64,000 nt of DNA from Thiothrix sp. (GCF_028714775.1 NZ_JAQTLS010000004.1:177497-241496), one strand, 5' to 3'; positions 37,734 through 46,609 are shown, counted from the stretch's first letter. A program made the numbers and translations. Notes: a model not told the origin generated them from the letters alone.

Positions 37734-38339
37734 TTAGCTGCCGCCGAGTTGCTCTTCAGCCGTGACGGTCAGCATGACTTCCGTGTTGTAGATGCCGGAT
37801 TGGTCAGCTGCATCCGGTGTCCCTTTCGCGTACAGGTTGATGGCCGCCTTGCCAGTTTCGTCGCCCGGCATAACCCGCCCCATCGTGCCGTAAGGTGATT
37901 CGGCTTTGGAAGTGTCAGCCACCAGCGTTTCGGCTTTGCCACCGGCTTTTTCAGCTTCACCCCAAGTAGAGCCTTTCTGTACTGACTGGAACTTGTCCAA
38001 GGCAACACCGAAGGTGGTGTCGAGGTGGTCATAATTGTTGGCGACTGCCGTACCATTGGCATCCACGTCCTGTTTGGTGAACTGTGGGAAAGTCACGGCA
38101 GAGCCATCATCACCCTTGGAAGCACCAGAGAAAGCGTATTTGAAAGCGTTGTTGCTGTCGACTGTCCAACCTACTTGGATGGCATCCCCTGCCGCAGCGG
38201 TCTTAGGGTCAGCCGGGCTGTCCACGCTGATGCTCTGGTTAACGTCGACGGAGTATTTTACGGTGTCATTGTCAGCGGCGAAACCTTGGTTGCTAACGGC
38301 AAACAGGGCGATGCTCAGTGCGATGATGTTCAGTTTCAT
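37734..38339 (-). CDS. Secreted paralogous subunit protein, copy 2
   Basis: A 201-residue near twin of the protein at 36625-37230, with the same signal peptide, promoter, leader, ribosome-binding site and terminator. Differences cluster at about residues 114-128 (DKFQSVQKGSTWGEAEKAG) and one residue in PGDETGK. The near identity at DNA level points to a recent duplication or to gene conversion that keeps the copies alike, which would suit a highly expressed structural subunit. Confidence 0.85.
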   Translation of the reverse strand: MKLNIIALSIALFAVSNQGFAADNDTVKYSVDVNQSISVDSPADPKTAAAGDAIQVGWTVDSNNAFKYAFSGASKGDDGSAVTFPQFTKQDVDANGTAVANNYDHLDTTFGVALDKFQSVQKGSTWGEAEKAGGKAETLVADTSKAESPYGTMGRVMPGDETGKAAINLYAKGTPDAADQSGIYNTEVMLTVTAEEQLGGS

Positions 38340-38721
38340 GGTCAATCTCCTTGTAGAATTATCGTTTTATTGGTCAGTTTAAATTTTCAGGCTGTTTCGT
38401 TGTGGCCTTGACTTAGGTAATGCAGGAGCTGTGCCAACTATCCTGAATTAACAAAAACTAATTAAATAACAGTAAGTTGGAATTTTTCATGATTTTCGTT
38501 TGGTAGGTGGCCCCCTATGGCATGGCGGTTTTTTACAGTTTTTGGGTTGGCTTTCAACAGCTAGGTGTTGGTTTTTCCCAAAGCGGCGGGAAATGCGCAA
38601 GATTGCCTACCCACTTCGTCGTAAAGCGAATGTTTCTTGCCCCGATTTTAGCTACCATGAAGGGGTAGGCCATGTCCCCAAGCCCCATGTGTCAAAAAAT
38701 ATAAAATAAAAGGAAAACCCA
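38340..38721. other. Divergent region between subunit copy 2 and the sigma-54 activator
   Basis: Bases 38340-38440 repeat the leader and sigma-54 promoter of copy 1. From 38441 to 38721 the sequence is unique and leads to the plus-strand activator gene, which has AAGGAAAA just before its ATG. No other gene is seen. Confidence 0.5.
38421..38436 (-). promoter_or_regulatory. Sigma-54 promoter of subunit copy 2
   Basis: TGGCACAGCTCCTGCA on the minus strand, identical to the element at 37312-37327 and 1109 bp away from it. It lies about 285 bp from the start of the divergent activator gene at 38722, so an enhancer-type activator site could be in between. Confidence 0.85.
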
Positions 38722-40146
38722 ATGGCAGAGCAAACTGTATTGATCATTGACAGTGAACCTGCATCCCGTGAAGCAATGGAACTGACCCTGTTACGGATGG
38801 GGTTAAACACCGTCACGGCAAATAATGTACAAGATGCGTGCAGCAAGATTGGGCAATACGCGCCGGATTTTTGCCTGACAGACATGCAGTTCCCTGACGG
38901 CAGCAGCCTTGATGTGGCGAATTTCCTGCAAAAACAACACCCGCATATTCCGCTCGCTGTCCTGACCGCTAATGTGAGTTTGGAGGCGGCGATTGCCGTA
39001 CTTAAGGCGGGGGCATTCGATTTCATTCCCAAGCCCGTCGATATGCCGAGGCTGAGGGAATTGATTAAAGCCGCCCAACAATTGGTTGCCCGCAATCATC
39101 GGCAAAAGGACACAGGTGCTGCGGCAGGCGATGTTCAAGAGAGCAGTATTCTGGGAAATTCCCCCGTCATCCAGCAACTTAAGGCAACAATCGCGAAGTT
39201 GGCTCGCAGCCAAGCGCCAGTCTACATCCACGGCGAATCCGGCAGTGGTAAGGAGCGGGTGGCACACGAGATTCACTTACAAAGTCCACGCCAAGCCGCG
39301 CCTTTCATTCCGGTCAACTGCGGTGCAATCCCGGAAAACTTGATGGAAAGCGAATTCTTCGGGCATAAAAAGGGCAGTTTTACTGGCGCAGTTACCGATA
39401 AACAAGGGCTGTTCCAAGCTGCGCACAAAGGCACGCTGTTTCTGGATGAAGTGGCGGATTTACCCCTGACCATGCAGGTAAAATTGTTGCGTGCGATTCA
39501 GGAAAAGGCGGTCAAGCCCGTGGGTGGTTTGGATGAAACGCGGGTTGATGTGCGGATTTTGAGCGCAACCCATAAGAATTTGGAAAATGAAGTCATCGCG
39601 GGGCGTTTCCGGCAGGATTTGTATTACCGCCTGAATGTGATCAAACTGGATGTGCCTGCATTGCGTGAGCGCGGCAGCGACATTTTGCTGCTGGCAGACT
39701 TTTTCTTGGGGAAAATTGCCCGTGCATGGCAGATGTCGCCCGTGCGTTTGTCGGATGCGGCGCGGCGTTCCCTGTCGACGTATGACTTTCCCGGCAACGT
39801 GCGTGAGTTGGAAAACATCCTTGAGCGTGCTTGTACCCTGTGTAATAGCCAAGTCATTGAAGCAGGGGATTTGCACTTGCAGGCATTGCGTTTGGATGCC
39901 CCAACTTTTACGGTAGGCAACGTGGTTGCCGCTGCTTTGCCACCGAAGCAGGCGGCTGAATCTGAAGAGCTGCGATCAGAAGATGTTTGGAACCCTGAAG
40001 ATGAAAATGCCGAAAAAGATTTGGTCTTTCGTGCATTGGATTACACACATTGGAACCGTACCCGTGCGGCACGGATTTTGGGGATGACCTTCCGCCAACT
40101 GACTTACCGTATCCAGAAATATTCTCTGGATCAGGAATGTGCGTGA
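38722..40146 (+). CDS. Sigma-54-dependent response regulator (PilR-like)
   Basis: A 474-residue activator: receiver with D54 (CLTDMQFPDG), AAA+ domain with Walker A HGESGSGKERVAH, the sigma-54 loop GSFTGA, Walker B TLFLDEVADLPL, and a Fis-type HTH (NRTRAARILGMTFRQLTYRI). It sits between the two groups of subunit and secretion genes, three of which have sigma-54 promoters, so it is the obvious candidate activator. No partner kinase is adjacent. Confidence 0.93.
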   Translation: MAEQTVLIIDSEPASREAMELTLLRMGLNTVTANNVQDACSKIGQYAPDFCLTDMQFPDGSSLDVANFLQKQHPHIPLAVLTANVSLEAAIAVLKAGAFDFIPKPVDMPRLRELIKAAQQLVARNHRQKDTGAAAGDVQESSILGNSPVIQQLKATIAKLARSQAPVYIHGESGSGKERVAHEIHLQSPRQAAPFIPVNCGAIPENLMESEFFGHKKGSFTGAVTDKQGLFQAAHKGTLFLDEVADLPLTMQVKLLRAIQEKAVKPVGGLDETRVDVRILSATHKNLENEVIAGRFRQDLYYRLNVIKLDVPALRERGSDILLLADFFLGKIARAWQMSPVRLSDAARRSLSTYDFPGNVRELENILERACTLCNSQVIEAGDLHLQALRLDAPTFTVGNVVAAALPPKQAAESEELRSEDVWNPEDENAEKDLVFRALDYTHWNRTRAARILGMTFRQLTYRIQKYSLDQECA

Positions 40147-40158
40147 ATTACCCTGCCA

Positions 40159-41310
40159 TTAATCTATTTTGATGGCGTAACGGTGCTTGCGTTGGTATTT
40201 GCCATCCAAGGTGATGTAGATTTCTGCGGTTAGGGGTTGGTAACTGTATTCTTCATATCCCGGAAATTCGAGGCTGAAAACCCCCTTTTGCTGGGGGAGT
40301 ATCAGTGGCTTATCCTTTGCCATTTCACCTCGTATGACGGGTATCCCTTTGGTGTTCCTGAGGATTAGGTCGATCTTTGCCGTCATGGGCAGTTCGCCAG
40401 TATTTTCAAGCTCTAAGTCAAGCCACGCGGAGTAGGGGACTTTACGGTAGGATGCTGCGGTTATTTGGTAATCAGGAATACTTTTTGCTTTCTTGGTAAA
40501 CACAAAAACATTTTGCCCGACTAATTTTGATACACTGTCTTCGGTTTTGACGAAATCAACCGTCATGGCAAAATAATCATGTCCCTGTCGGGGGATGATA
40601 TGGATAGTATCCTTTTGCCCGGTTTCTAAGGTATTCGTGCTGACTTTGAAATCTTGGTCATTCAGGGTTTGTCGATTGATGGGCTTTCCTTCTTTGTCAA
40701 ATTCAAGTTGGTAAAAGTTGTATAGCATTTTTACCGGAAAACCATAATCATTGCAGAGCTGTATTGATGGACTGGTTTCAAAATCAGTTAAATAAAACCC
40801 ATCTTTCTCCATTGCGTCATGGAAGAAGGTGCTGTTCTTGCAGTAGGTTTCTTTTTTTTCGGTAGATTCGGGTGATTTGCTGCTGGGTTTTATCCGTAAC
40901 AATAATGGATGTTGTCCGCTGTCTCCCCATAGTCGTGCCCTTAATTCTTTGTCGCCTAATGCTGCATCAGATTGGGCGGTAATGTTTAAGGTGACAGGGT
41001 ATTTTTCAGGAAATTCTAGGAACAGATAAGGGGATTCGAGGGATAGGGTTTCCTTCCTTACCTTATCAACAGTGATTTCTAGCTTGACGGATTTATCCCA
41101 TGTGTCTTCGGCGGTCGGGCGTAACTTGTAGATTAGCTTATCATCCCCTAGTGCTGGTAGCAGGGTGACACTGACGGGCTGAGCGTTTACTTCCAGCTCA
41201 ATAATATCCGGGGTGACAGCCAACGCCCATCCCCGTAGTGGGGATAGGGTTATCATCAGCAAGAGGATGCTGCTGGCAAACTTATTCAATTTTTTTGAAA
41301 CCGCTGTCAT
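40159..41310 (-). CDS. Periplasmic Ig-like protein of the secretin locus (short)
   Basis: About 383 residues. A signal peptide (KKLNKFASSILLLMITLSPL, cleaved near WALA) is followed by beta-rich Ig-like segments such as VTPDIIELEVNAQPVSVTLL and a C-terminal LDLELENTGELPMTAKIDLI. The look is that of PapD-like or WxL-binding DUF916-like proteins, but no family is certain. ATG 41310 lies inside the upstream lipoprotein gene with a 29-base overlap through an A7 run. It may hold or present subunits in the periplasm. Confidence 0.75.
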   Translation of the reverse strand: MTAVSKKLNKFASSILLLMITLSPLRGWALAVTPDIIELEVNAQPVSVTLLPALGDDKLIYKLRPTAEDTWDKSVKLEITVDKVRKETLSLESPYLFLEFPEKYPVTLNITAQSDAALGDKELRARLWGDSGQHPLLLRIKPSSKSPESTEKKETYCKNSTFFHDAMEKDGFYLTDFETSPSIQLCNDYGFPVKMLYNFYQLEFDKEGKPINRQTLNDQDFKVSTNTLETGQKDTIHIIPRQGHDYFAMTVDFVKTEDSVSKLVGQNVFVFTKKAKSIPDYQITAASYRKVPYSAWLDLELENTGELPMTAKIDLILRNTKGIPVIRGEMAKDKPLILPQQKGVFSLEFPGYEEYSYQPLTAEIYITLDGKYQRKHRYAIKID

Positions 41311-41749
41311 CAACGCCACCTTTGTCAGCAGAGGAGGGGCTTTCTGAGAAGCTTGCTTCTGTCCCTTTGTCTTTTTCTTTGGCGGGTGCTGGACTGCTTT
41401 TGCTGGCAGAGGCAGATTTTTTGGCTTTGGCTTCCAAGTCTGCCAAGTCGGAAGCCAGCTTTTTCAAGGCGTTGCTGTTTTCTTTTGCCAAGCTAAGGGC
41501 TTCATTGGCAATTTCACGGTTCACTTCGGCGCTGCGGAGTGAGTCGGTTAAGCCTTTGATCAATGCCTCTTCAAGACCTTTAATGCGTCCATCTTGTTGG
41601 CTGAGTTTGTCTTGGTATTGGTTGTCGATTGCTGTTTCTTTTTGCATCATGATTTGGGTCATGGCGTTGTCTTGCTTGATATTGCCGTCAGCGCAGCCGA
41701 CTAATGCTAACATGCCGGAAAAAGCGAATAGTTGTAGTTCTTTTTTCAT
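41282..41749 (-). CDS. Coiled-coil lipoprotein of the secretin locus
   Basis: A 155-residue lipoprotein: lipobox LALVGC near residue 19, then a helical coiled-coil region (about 30-112) and a Ser/Lys/Ala-rich disordered tail. It begins 4 bases after the secretin stop. Small lipoproteins often act as pilotins or periplasmic spacers for secretins; that role here is inference from position. Confidence 0.82.
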   Translation of the reverse strand: MKKELQLFAFSGMLALVGCADGNIKQDNAMTQIMMQKETAIDNQYQDKLSQQDGRIKGLEEALIKGLTDSLRSAEVNREIANEALSLAKENSNALKKLASDLADLEAKAKKSASASKSSPAPAKEKDKGTEASFSESPSSADKGGVDDSGFKKIE

Positions 41750-41753
41750 GATT

Positions 41754-43250
41754 TCATCCTAAATTGAGTTTTTTGTCTTTCATGACCCTTGGCGTAATAA
41801 ATATCAAAAGGTCGCGGGTTTCCCTTTTTGCCTGTTCAGCGCCGAAAATTTTATCGAACATACCAGTTCCCAGCCCCGGTATACGCTTGTCATTTTCTGA
41901 TCCTCGGACATCCAGTAAACCGCCAATAACCAAGGTTTCATTGTTTTGCATGGTAACGTTTGTACTGATAGCGCGTGAAGTCAGGACAGGTAAACGCTCA
42001 CCCGTGGTTTGTGCTTCACCTGCCATTTCAATGGTTGCCACTTGAGCATTCTCAATGACCAAATTGATTGAGCCATCGTTGGAAACTTTGGGGGTAATCA
42101 TCATGCTGACACCCGATTCAAAGTTTTTGGTTTCCACTTGCAAATATTGTTGTGGCCCGGAGACGATCGGGAGTGTCTCGATGGATTTGACAGAAATATT
42201 GGCTTTTTTACCATTCGAGGTTAAGACTTTGGGTGATGCCCATATTTTGGCTTCACCAATATCAACCAGTGATTCAATACGTAAAGACAGCATATTCAAT
42301 GGGCTTAGCAGTTTGAAGCTCTCTTCTACGCCTTCAAAGCCAAGGCTTTTTCCGTTGACGGGAGCAGCCAGTGTGCCACTGCTGCTGGACCACCAGTCAA
42401 TGCCCATACGGCTTTTCGCGGTTTTGCTAATATCGACCACCAACACTTCCAGCATGATCTGTTCAGGACGTTGGTCTATCTTAGCAATATCATCCTGTAT
42501 CCTTGCCAAAGTAATGGGGTCAGCAGTAACGGCAATGGTGTTGTTGTCATCATTGGCTTTGACTAGCTTGACGTATTTATCAGACAACAAGGACAGGATT
42601 TCAGTGGGCTTCAAAAAGGCCGGGTTGACAGTTTCGGTCTTCTTTATGTCGTCAAAAACAGGATTTTGGGAATCTGGAATTCCGATCAGAATATAATTTT
42701 CCATTTCTTTGTAGCGGTATCCACCCGCAACTAGCATCATTTCCATGACTTTTTTTAGCGGGGCTTTTTCTTGTTTCAGGCTGACGAAACCTTGCACGCC
42801 TTCTTCCAGAATGAAGGGGATGCCGGTTTGGTTGCCAAGTTCGGCGAAGGCTTCGCGGATATTGGCTTCAATGAATTCAACACTGACGGTTTGCCCATCC
42901 GTTAAGTGGCGGCTACCGGAAAAATCCTGCTGGGCAGCGTCAATCCCATCTTTCCCCAAGGCTTGGTATACCGAGTCGAACACCTTGTTAAACTGCTTTT
43001 TTGCAGCAGCGTTGGACTCGAAATCTGTACTTTGAATGGTTGGCAAGGAAGGGGGGGAAATAGCGGGTGCAATATCCACCTGCTGGACGCTGGCGGCGGG
43101 TGATGATGGTGCGGTGTCCATGTTTTGCCAGATGGGCTGGGCGGTGGGGGCTGCTTCGGCACGCCCGTTACGTTCATAACCATACGCACATGCAGACGCG
43201 AAACCTGACAACAGGAGCAATGCCTTTATCGTTATTGTTCTTGTCTGCAT
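41754..43250 (-). CDS. Secretin (type II/III secretion or type IV pilus superfamily)
   Basis: A 498-residue outer-membrane secretin. After a signal peptide and a Pro/Ala-rich stretch, an STN/N0-like domain is seen at about 123-190 (VEFIEANIREAFAELGNQTG), then an N3-like domain (NTIAVTADPITLARIQDDIAKID), then the secretin core (EVLVVDISKTAKSRMGIDWW, TLPIVSGPQQYLQVETKNFE, NETLVIGGLLDVR, RDLLIFITPRVM). It is shorter than GspD or PilQ. No GspE/PilB ATPase or GspF/PilC platform gene is near, so this secretin works in a different assembly. Confidence 0.92.
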   Translation of the reverse strand: MQTRTITIKALLLLSGFASACAYGYERNGRAEAAPTAQPIWQNMDTAPSSPAASVQQVDIAPAISPPSLPTIQSTDFESNAAAKKQFNKVFDSVYQALGKDGIDAAQQDFSGSRHLTDGQTVSVEFIEANIREAFAELGNQTGIPFILEEGVQGFVSLKQEKAPLKKVMEMMLVAGGYRYKEMENYILIGIPDSQNPVFDDIKKTETVNPAFLKPTEILSLLSDKYVKLVKANDDNNTIAVTADPITLARIQDDIAKIDQRPEQIMLEVLVVDISKTAKSRMGIDWWSSSSGTLAAPVNGKSLGFEGVEESFKLLSPLNMLSLRIESLVDIGEAKIWASPKVLTSNGKKANISVKSIETLPIVSGPQQYLQVETKNFESGVSMMITPKVSNDGSINLVIENAQVATIEMAGEAQTTGERLPVLTSRAISTNVTMQNNETLVIGGLLDVRGSENDKRIPGLGTGMFDKIFGAEQAKRETRDLLIFITPRVMKDKKLNLG

Positions 43251-43357
43251 TTAGGATTACCAAGCGTCTGGGGATGGGGGAATTTACCCTCACTGTGGGC
43301 ATTCTAGCGTAAGTAGCTGAATCAAAGATGAAACCTTGTCCAGCTTGCTACTACAGA

Positions 43358-43384
43358 CTTCCGGGCTAAGTGGTAGCCCGGAAG
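43358..43384 (-). terminator. Hairpin after the large Ig-like protein gene
   Basis: A perfect 11-bp stem (CTTCCGGGCTA with TAGCCCGGAAG, 5-base loop) lies 25 bases after the stop of the gene at 43410-44957. The T-run on the minus strand is poor, so efficiency is uncertain. Confidence 0.6.
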
Positions 43385-43409
43385 GTGGAGGGTGTTGTCA
43401 GCGCGTTGG

Positions 43410-44957
43410 TCAGTTGACGGTGGCCTCAACTTCTTGCTGGTAGGCTTTGCCGGTGCGGTCTTGCAGGCTTACATCCAGCTTGTAGGAACCCGGTTCAACC
43501 TTGTCGGAGACACCGTAAACCAAGGTCTTTTCGCCGGGTAACAGGGCGGTATCCTTGAAGGCTGGTTTCAGCTTGTCAATGATCTGGCCTGTGAAGCTCT
43601 TGATGGTAATCTCGCCGGTAATGTCAGGCACATAATCGGAGCCAGTATTGCTGAGCAGCAGTTTAAAGTGCTTGGATTTCTCATCGGCTTCCACCTTGAT
43701 GCCCGTGACCTTGATTTCGCTGCTGACGGTGGCATCGCTGGCCCGCAGGGCAATTGGCAAACGGTAAGGTGCATAGCCGTCCATATTGGTTGCGGTCAGC
43801 AGCAAGTGCCCGTAGATGCTTTTCACTTCTGCCGCCGTATCCATTTTGACGGTCAGGATAGCGCTTTTGCCGCCTTCAATTTCCAAGTTTTCAGGCTCCA
43901 CACTGGTTTTGATGTCAGACCCTTCGCCCAATTCAACCAGCGGCTCCAACTTGAGCGTTTCTGTCGTTGGGTTGGTGATCTTGATCTTGAATGGCTTGGG
44001 TTTGCCATCAAACTGTTCCGCCAATTCCGTAACATCGGTGATCACAGGTGCAGGCAGTTCTGAGTCAAGTTCAGACTGTAAGGACTGCGCCAGCTCGGCT
44101 GACACATCGAATTCCTTGCGTTGTGAGCCTTTCTCGACAATCTCGGTATTGCGGATATTGAGGTCATAGTAAGTGACGATCTCGTACTTGCCTGTAGGTA
44201 ACACACCGGGGAAGAAGCATTCAACCCGGCGGCGTTCGGTGGGCAACAAGGCAATGATCTTCGGCAATGCATCGGTGGTTTTCAGTTTGGCATTGTTTTC
44301 TGCATTGATCAGGTCGCAATGGGTCGTGGCCAGTGTTTCGTACATGCCGCTGTTTTCGATGACCTGCGTTGCCTTGATGCCTTTGATGCCTTTGGTCAAG
44401 GCCGTCATTTCGATGGGGTCATACTTGATGGCGCTGCCAATCTTGATGGTCATCATGTCTTCGGAAGCTTTCCTGATGTAAATGGGGATCGCAACCCGCA
44501 TGAGTGGCAGGATTTGTGCGCCGATCTTTTGCCCGGTCTTGTTTTCTGGCGAAAGCTTTTCGCGCATTTTGTCTTGGTCTTGTTCCAACAGCAGGGCAAG
44601 GTTGAAGTCGCCGGTCATGGTTGGCTTCATTTTGATGACAACTTTGATGTCGTCATTGCCGCCGGGTTTGATTTCCATCTTTTCCTTGTCCAAGGATGCC
44701 CAGTCAATCGCAGCTTTGTTGGTGGCGGTATTGGCATAAATCCAGTCGCCGTCTTCGTTCCTGATGTTGTTGCTCAGGTAGGTGACGAGATAGCTCATGT
44801 CCTTATCGGACGTGTTTTTGATGGTCAGGGGGATTTCGTATTCACTGCCCTTGGCCTCGATCCTGACAATCGCAGGTGTAACCTGAATGCCTGCAAAGGC
44901 TTCATTCAGGAACAGCCAAAATAGGGTGAACAGTAATAGGGCTTTCTTTATGGCCAT
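43410..44957 (-). CDS. Periplasmic multi-Ig-domain protein of the secretin locus (long)
   Basis: A 515-residue exported protein with signal peptide (ALLLFTLFWLFLNEAFA). The first domain (about 23-145) is PapD-like: ITPAIVRIEAKGSEYEIPLT followed by NTSDKDMSYLVTYLS. At least two more Ig-like segments follow (PKPFKIKITNPTTETLKLEP, FKLLLSNTGSDYVPDITGEI). The general look is of COG1470/DUF916-type or chaperone-like proteins. It is encoded between a subunit paralogue and the secretin, so it may chaperone or anchor the subunits. No membrane anchor is seen at the C-terminus. Confidence 0.78.
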   Translation of the reverse strand: MAIKKALLLFTLFWLFLNEAFAGIQVTPAIVRIEAKGSEYEIPLTIKNTSDKDMSYLVTYLSNNIRNEDGDWIYANTATNKAAIDWASLDKEKMEIKPGGNDDIKVVIKMKPTMTGDFNLALLLEQDQDKMREKLSPENKTGQKIGAQILPLMRVAIPIYIRKASEDMMTIKIGSAIKYDPIEMTALTKGIKGIKATQVIENSGMYETLATTHCDLINAENNAKLKTTDALPKIIALLPTERRRVECFFPGVLPTGKYEIVTYYDLNIRNTEIVEKGSQRKEFDVSAELAQSLQSELDSELPAPVITDVTELAEQFDGKPKPFKIKITNPTTETLKLEPLVELGEGSDIKTSVEPENLEIEGGKSAILTVKMDTAAEVKSIYGHLLLTATNMDGYAPYRLPIALRASDATVSSEIKVTGIKVEADEKSKHFKLLLSNTGSDYVPDITGEITIKSFTGQIIDKLKPAFKDTALLPGEKTLVYGVSDKVEPGSYKLDVSLQDRTGKAYQQEVEATVN

Positions 44958-45014
44958 GATGTAAAAACCTCGCGTGATTTTTTATTGATTAAATGAAAAT
45001 GTTTGTGTATTTGC

Positions 45015-45602
45015 TTATTGTTCGTCTGGAATGACCGTCAACATGACGACGGCGTTATACAAGCCAGACTGGTCTGACATATCGGCGATGCCTTTGGCGT
45101 AAAGGCCAATCTTGGCCTGATTGTCGGCATCGCCTGTCATAATGCGTCCCATACTGCCGGAAGGTGAGAGCAGGTCGGCAGGTTCCTTGACCAGATCGGC
45201 GGCGGAACCCACGGCTGCCATTCCCTTTCCCCAGTTGTCGCATTGCTGTACTGAGCCGTAGTCCGATACCGTCACACCAAACAGGGTATCCATAACTTCG
45301 TAGCTATCAGGAATGTGTTTGCCATTGGCATCAATTTCCTGTTTGTAAAGCATGGGGTAGGGCACTTCCTTGCCCGTTTCGTCTTTGGCGACCCCTGAAA
45401 ATTTGTAACGGAATGCATTATTGCTATGCACCATCCATTGCATGGAAATAATCTCGCCAGGCGTCACCTGAGAGGTTGTGCCGATAGTGTCCACGCTGAT
45501 AGCGAGGGGCACTTGTGCAGCATACGTTACGGTGTCCTGCTCTACGGCAAATAACGGTTCGTTTAGGAGGATGGTTAAAACAACCATCTTGCGGAGTTTC
45601 AT
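45015..45602 (-). CDS. Divergent member of the secreted subunit family
   Basis: About 195 residues. It keeps the family motifs (QWMVHSNNAFRYKFSG, DQSGLYNAVVMLTV, terminal PDEQ) but is much diverged from the other three and has a cysteine (QQCDNWGKG) and no glycine-rich end. ATG 45602 follows GAGGT; an in-frame start seven codons upstream is less likely. No sigma-54 element is found upstream. A minor subunit, for example a tip or base adaptor, is a reasonable guess. Confidence 0.8.
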   Translation of the reverse strand: MKLRKMVVLTILLNEPLFAVEQDTVTYAAQVPLAISVDTIGTTSQVTPGEIISMQWMVHSNNAFRYKFSGVAKDETGKEVPYPMLYKQEIDANGKHIPDSYEVMDTLFGVTVSDYGSVQQCDNWGKGMAAVGSAADLVKEPADLLSPSGSMGRIMTGDADNQAKIGLYAKGIADMSDQSGLYNAVVMLTVIPDEQ

Positions 45603-45748
45603 CCTGACACCTCGCAGTAGCACGTATTGTTATAATTCAAACTTTGGCTTTAGTCTTGGGTGCTTATAACATTACACCTGACTTGTGTCGGTGTCACCCA
45701 TTAGCCTGATGAATTATCAATTTGTGCGTTGCGGGTTGGTGTTAGGTT

Positions 45749-46375
45749 TTAGTCAGATTCTTTTTCGCCTTCTCTGCCGCCGAGTTGTTCTTCCGCTGTG
45801 ACTGTCAGCATGACTTCTGTGTTGTAGATGCCGGATTGGTCAGCGGCATCCGGTGTGCCTTTAGCAAACAAGCTAACAACTGCTTTGCCGGTGTTGTCGT
45901 TAGGCATGACCCGACCCATTGTGCCGAAAGGGGATTCGGTTTTGGAGGTGTCTGCCACCAATGATTCCGCTTTGCCGGATGCCGTTTTGCCATTTCCCCA
46001 GGTATTGCCACGTTGGACAGAGGCATACTCAGAAAGGGAAACACCGAAGGTGGTATCAAGGTGGTCATAGTTCTTATCGACCAGTTTGCCATTGGCATCC
46101 ACGTCCTGTTTGGTGAACTGTGGGAACGCGATGGTAGAGCCATCATCGCCTTTGGATGCGCCAGTAAATGTGTATTTGAAGGCATTATTGCTGTTCACTG
46201 TCCATGCAACTGCAATGGAATCGCCTGCCGCAGCGGTGCTTGGGTCAGCAGGGCTGTCCACGCTGATGCTTTGGTTGACATCAACGGAATATTTCACGGT
46301 ATCACTGTTTGCGGCGAAGCCTTGGGTGCTAACGGCAAATAAGGCGATGCTCAGGGCGATGTAGTTGAATTTCAT
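45749..46375 (-). CDS. Secreted paralogous subunit protein, copy 3
   Basis: A 208-residue member of the same family as the proteins at 36625 and 37734, clearly similar throughout (VAWTVNSNNAFKYTFTG, SPFGTMGRVMPNDNTGKA) but with an added charged tail after LGG (REGEKESD). It has its own sigma-54 promoter at 46447-46462. The signal peptide is MKFNYIALSIALFAVSTQGF with cleavage just after. Confidence 0.85.
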   Translation of the reverse strand: MKFNYIALSIALFAVSTQGFAANSDTVKYSVDVNQSISVDSPADPSTAAAGDSIAVAWTVNSNNAFKYTFTGASKGDDGSTIAFPQFTKQDVDANGKLVDKNYDHLDTTFGVSLSEYASVQRGNTWGNGKTASGKAESLVADTSKTESPFGTMGRVMPNDNTGKAVVSLFAKGTPDAADQSGIYNTEVMLTVTAEEQLGGREGEKESD

Positions 46376-46446
46376 GGTTGGTTCCTCGCAAAGTCATTTT
46401 TGGTATTGTCGTTTGGCTTGTGTTGCAGCCTGTTTGACTGGAATAT

Positions 46447-46462
46447 TGCAGGAGCTGTGCCA
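46447..46462 (-). promoter_or_regulatory. Sigma-54 promoter of subunit copy 3
   Basis: TGGCACAGCTCCTGCA on the minus strand, identical over all 16 bases to the elements of copies 1 and 2, although the surrounding DNA differs. The predicted start is about 60 bases before the ATG at 46375. Confidence 0.85.
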
Positions 46463-46536
46463 ACTTGCCGAGGCTAATGAAATTATCAGTGATAACAATA
46501 GGTTGTTTGAAAATTGATTGAGCGGGGAAGGAGGGG

Positions 46537-46598
46537 AGGTTGTAGATATTCAACAATCCCCTGTGAATGTCCAACAGGCCGTTGTCTATCTACAACCT
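46537..46598. repeat. 12-bp perfect inverted repeat with nested palindrome
   Basis: AGGTTGTAGATA at 46537-46548 is repeated inverted (TATCTACAACCT) at 46587-46598. Inside lies CCTGT-N9-ACAGG. It can fold as one long hairpin on either strand. It lies 11 bases beyond the stop of the gene at 46610-47095 and may end its transcript, though no T-run follows. Confidence 0.6.
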
Positions 46599-46609
46599 GC
46601 GGTGTGCTG

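Larger units (their letters stand above)
36568..38440. repeat. Tandem duplication of a subunit gene with its flanks
   Basis: Two units offset by exactly 1109 bp, each made of sigma-54 promoter, leader, about 200-codon gene and terminator, are nearly identical: unit 1 about 36568-37331 and unit 2 about 37680-38440. Only scattered coding changes separate them, such as KEYQSVQKGDTWGDADKAG against DKFQSVQKGSTWGEAEKAG. Between the units lies a unique spacer with a 26-codon gene. Confidence 0.93.
46376..46609. other. Upstream region of subunit copy 3
   Basis: Holds the leader and sigma-54 promoter of copy 3 and, at 46537-46598, a long inverted repeat beside the end of the Cys-motif gene. No gene is seen. 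Confidence 0.5.
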
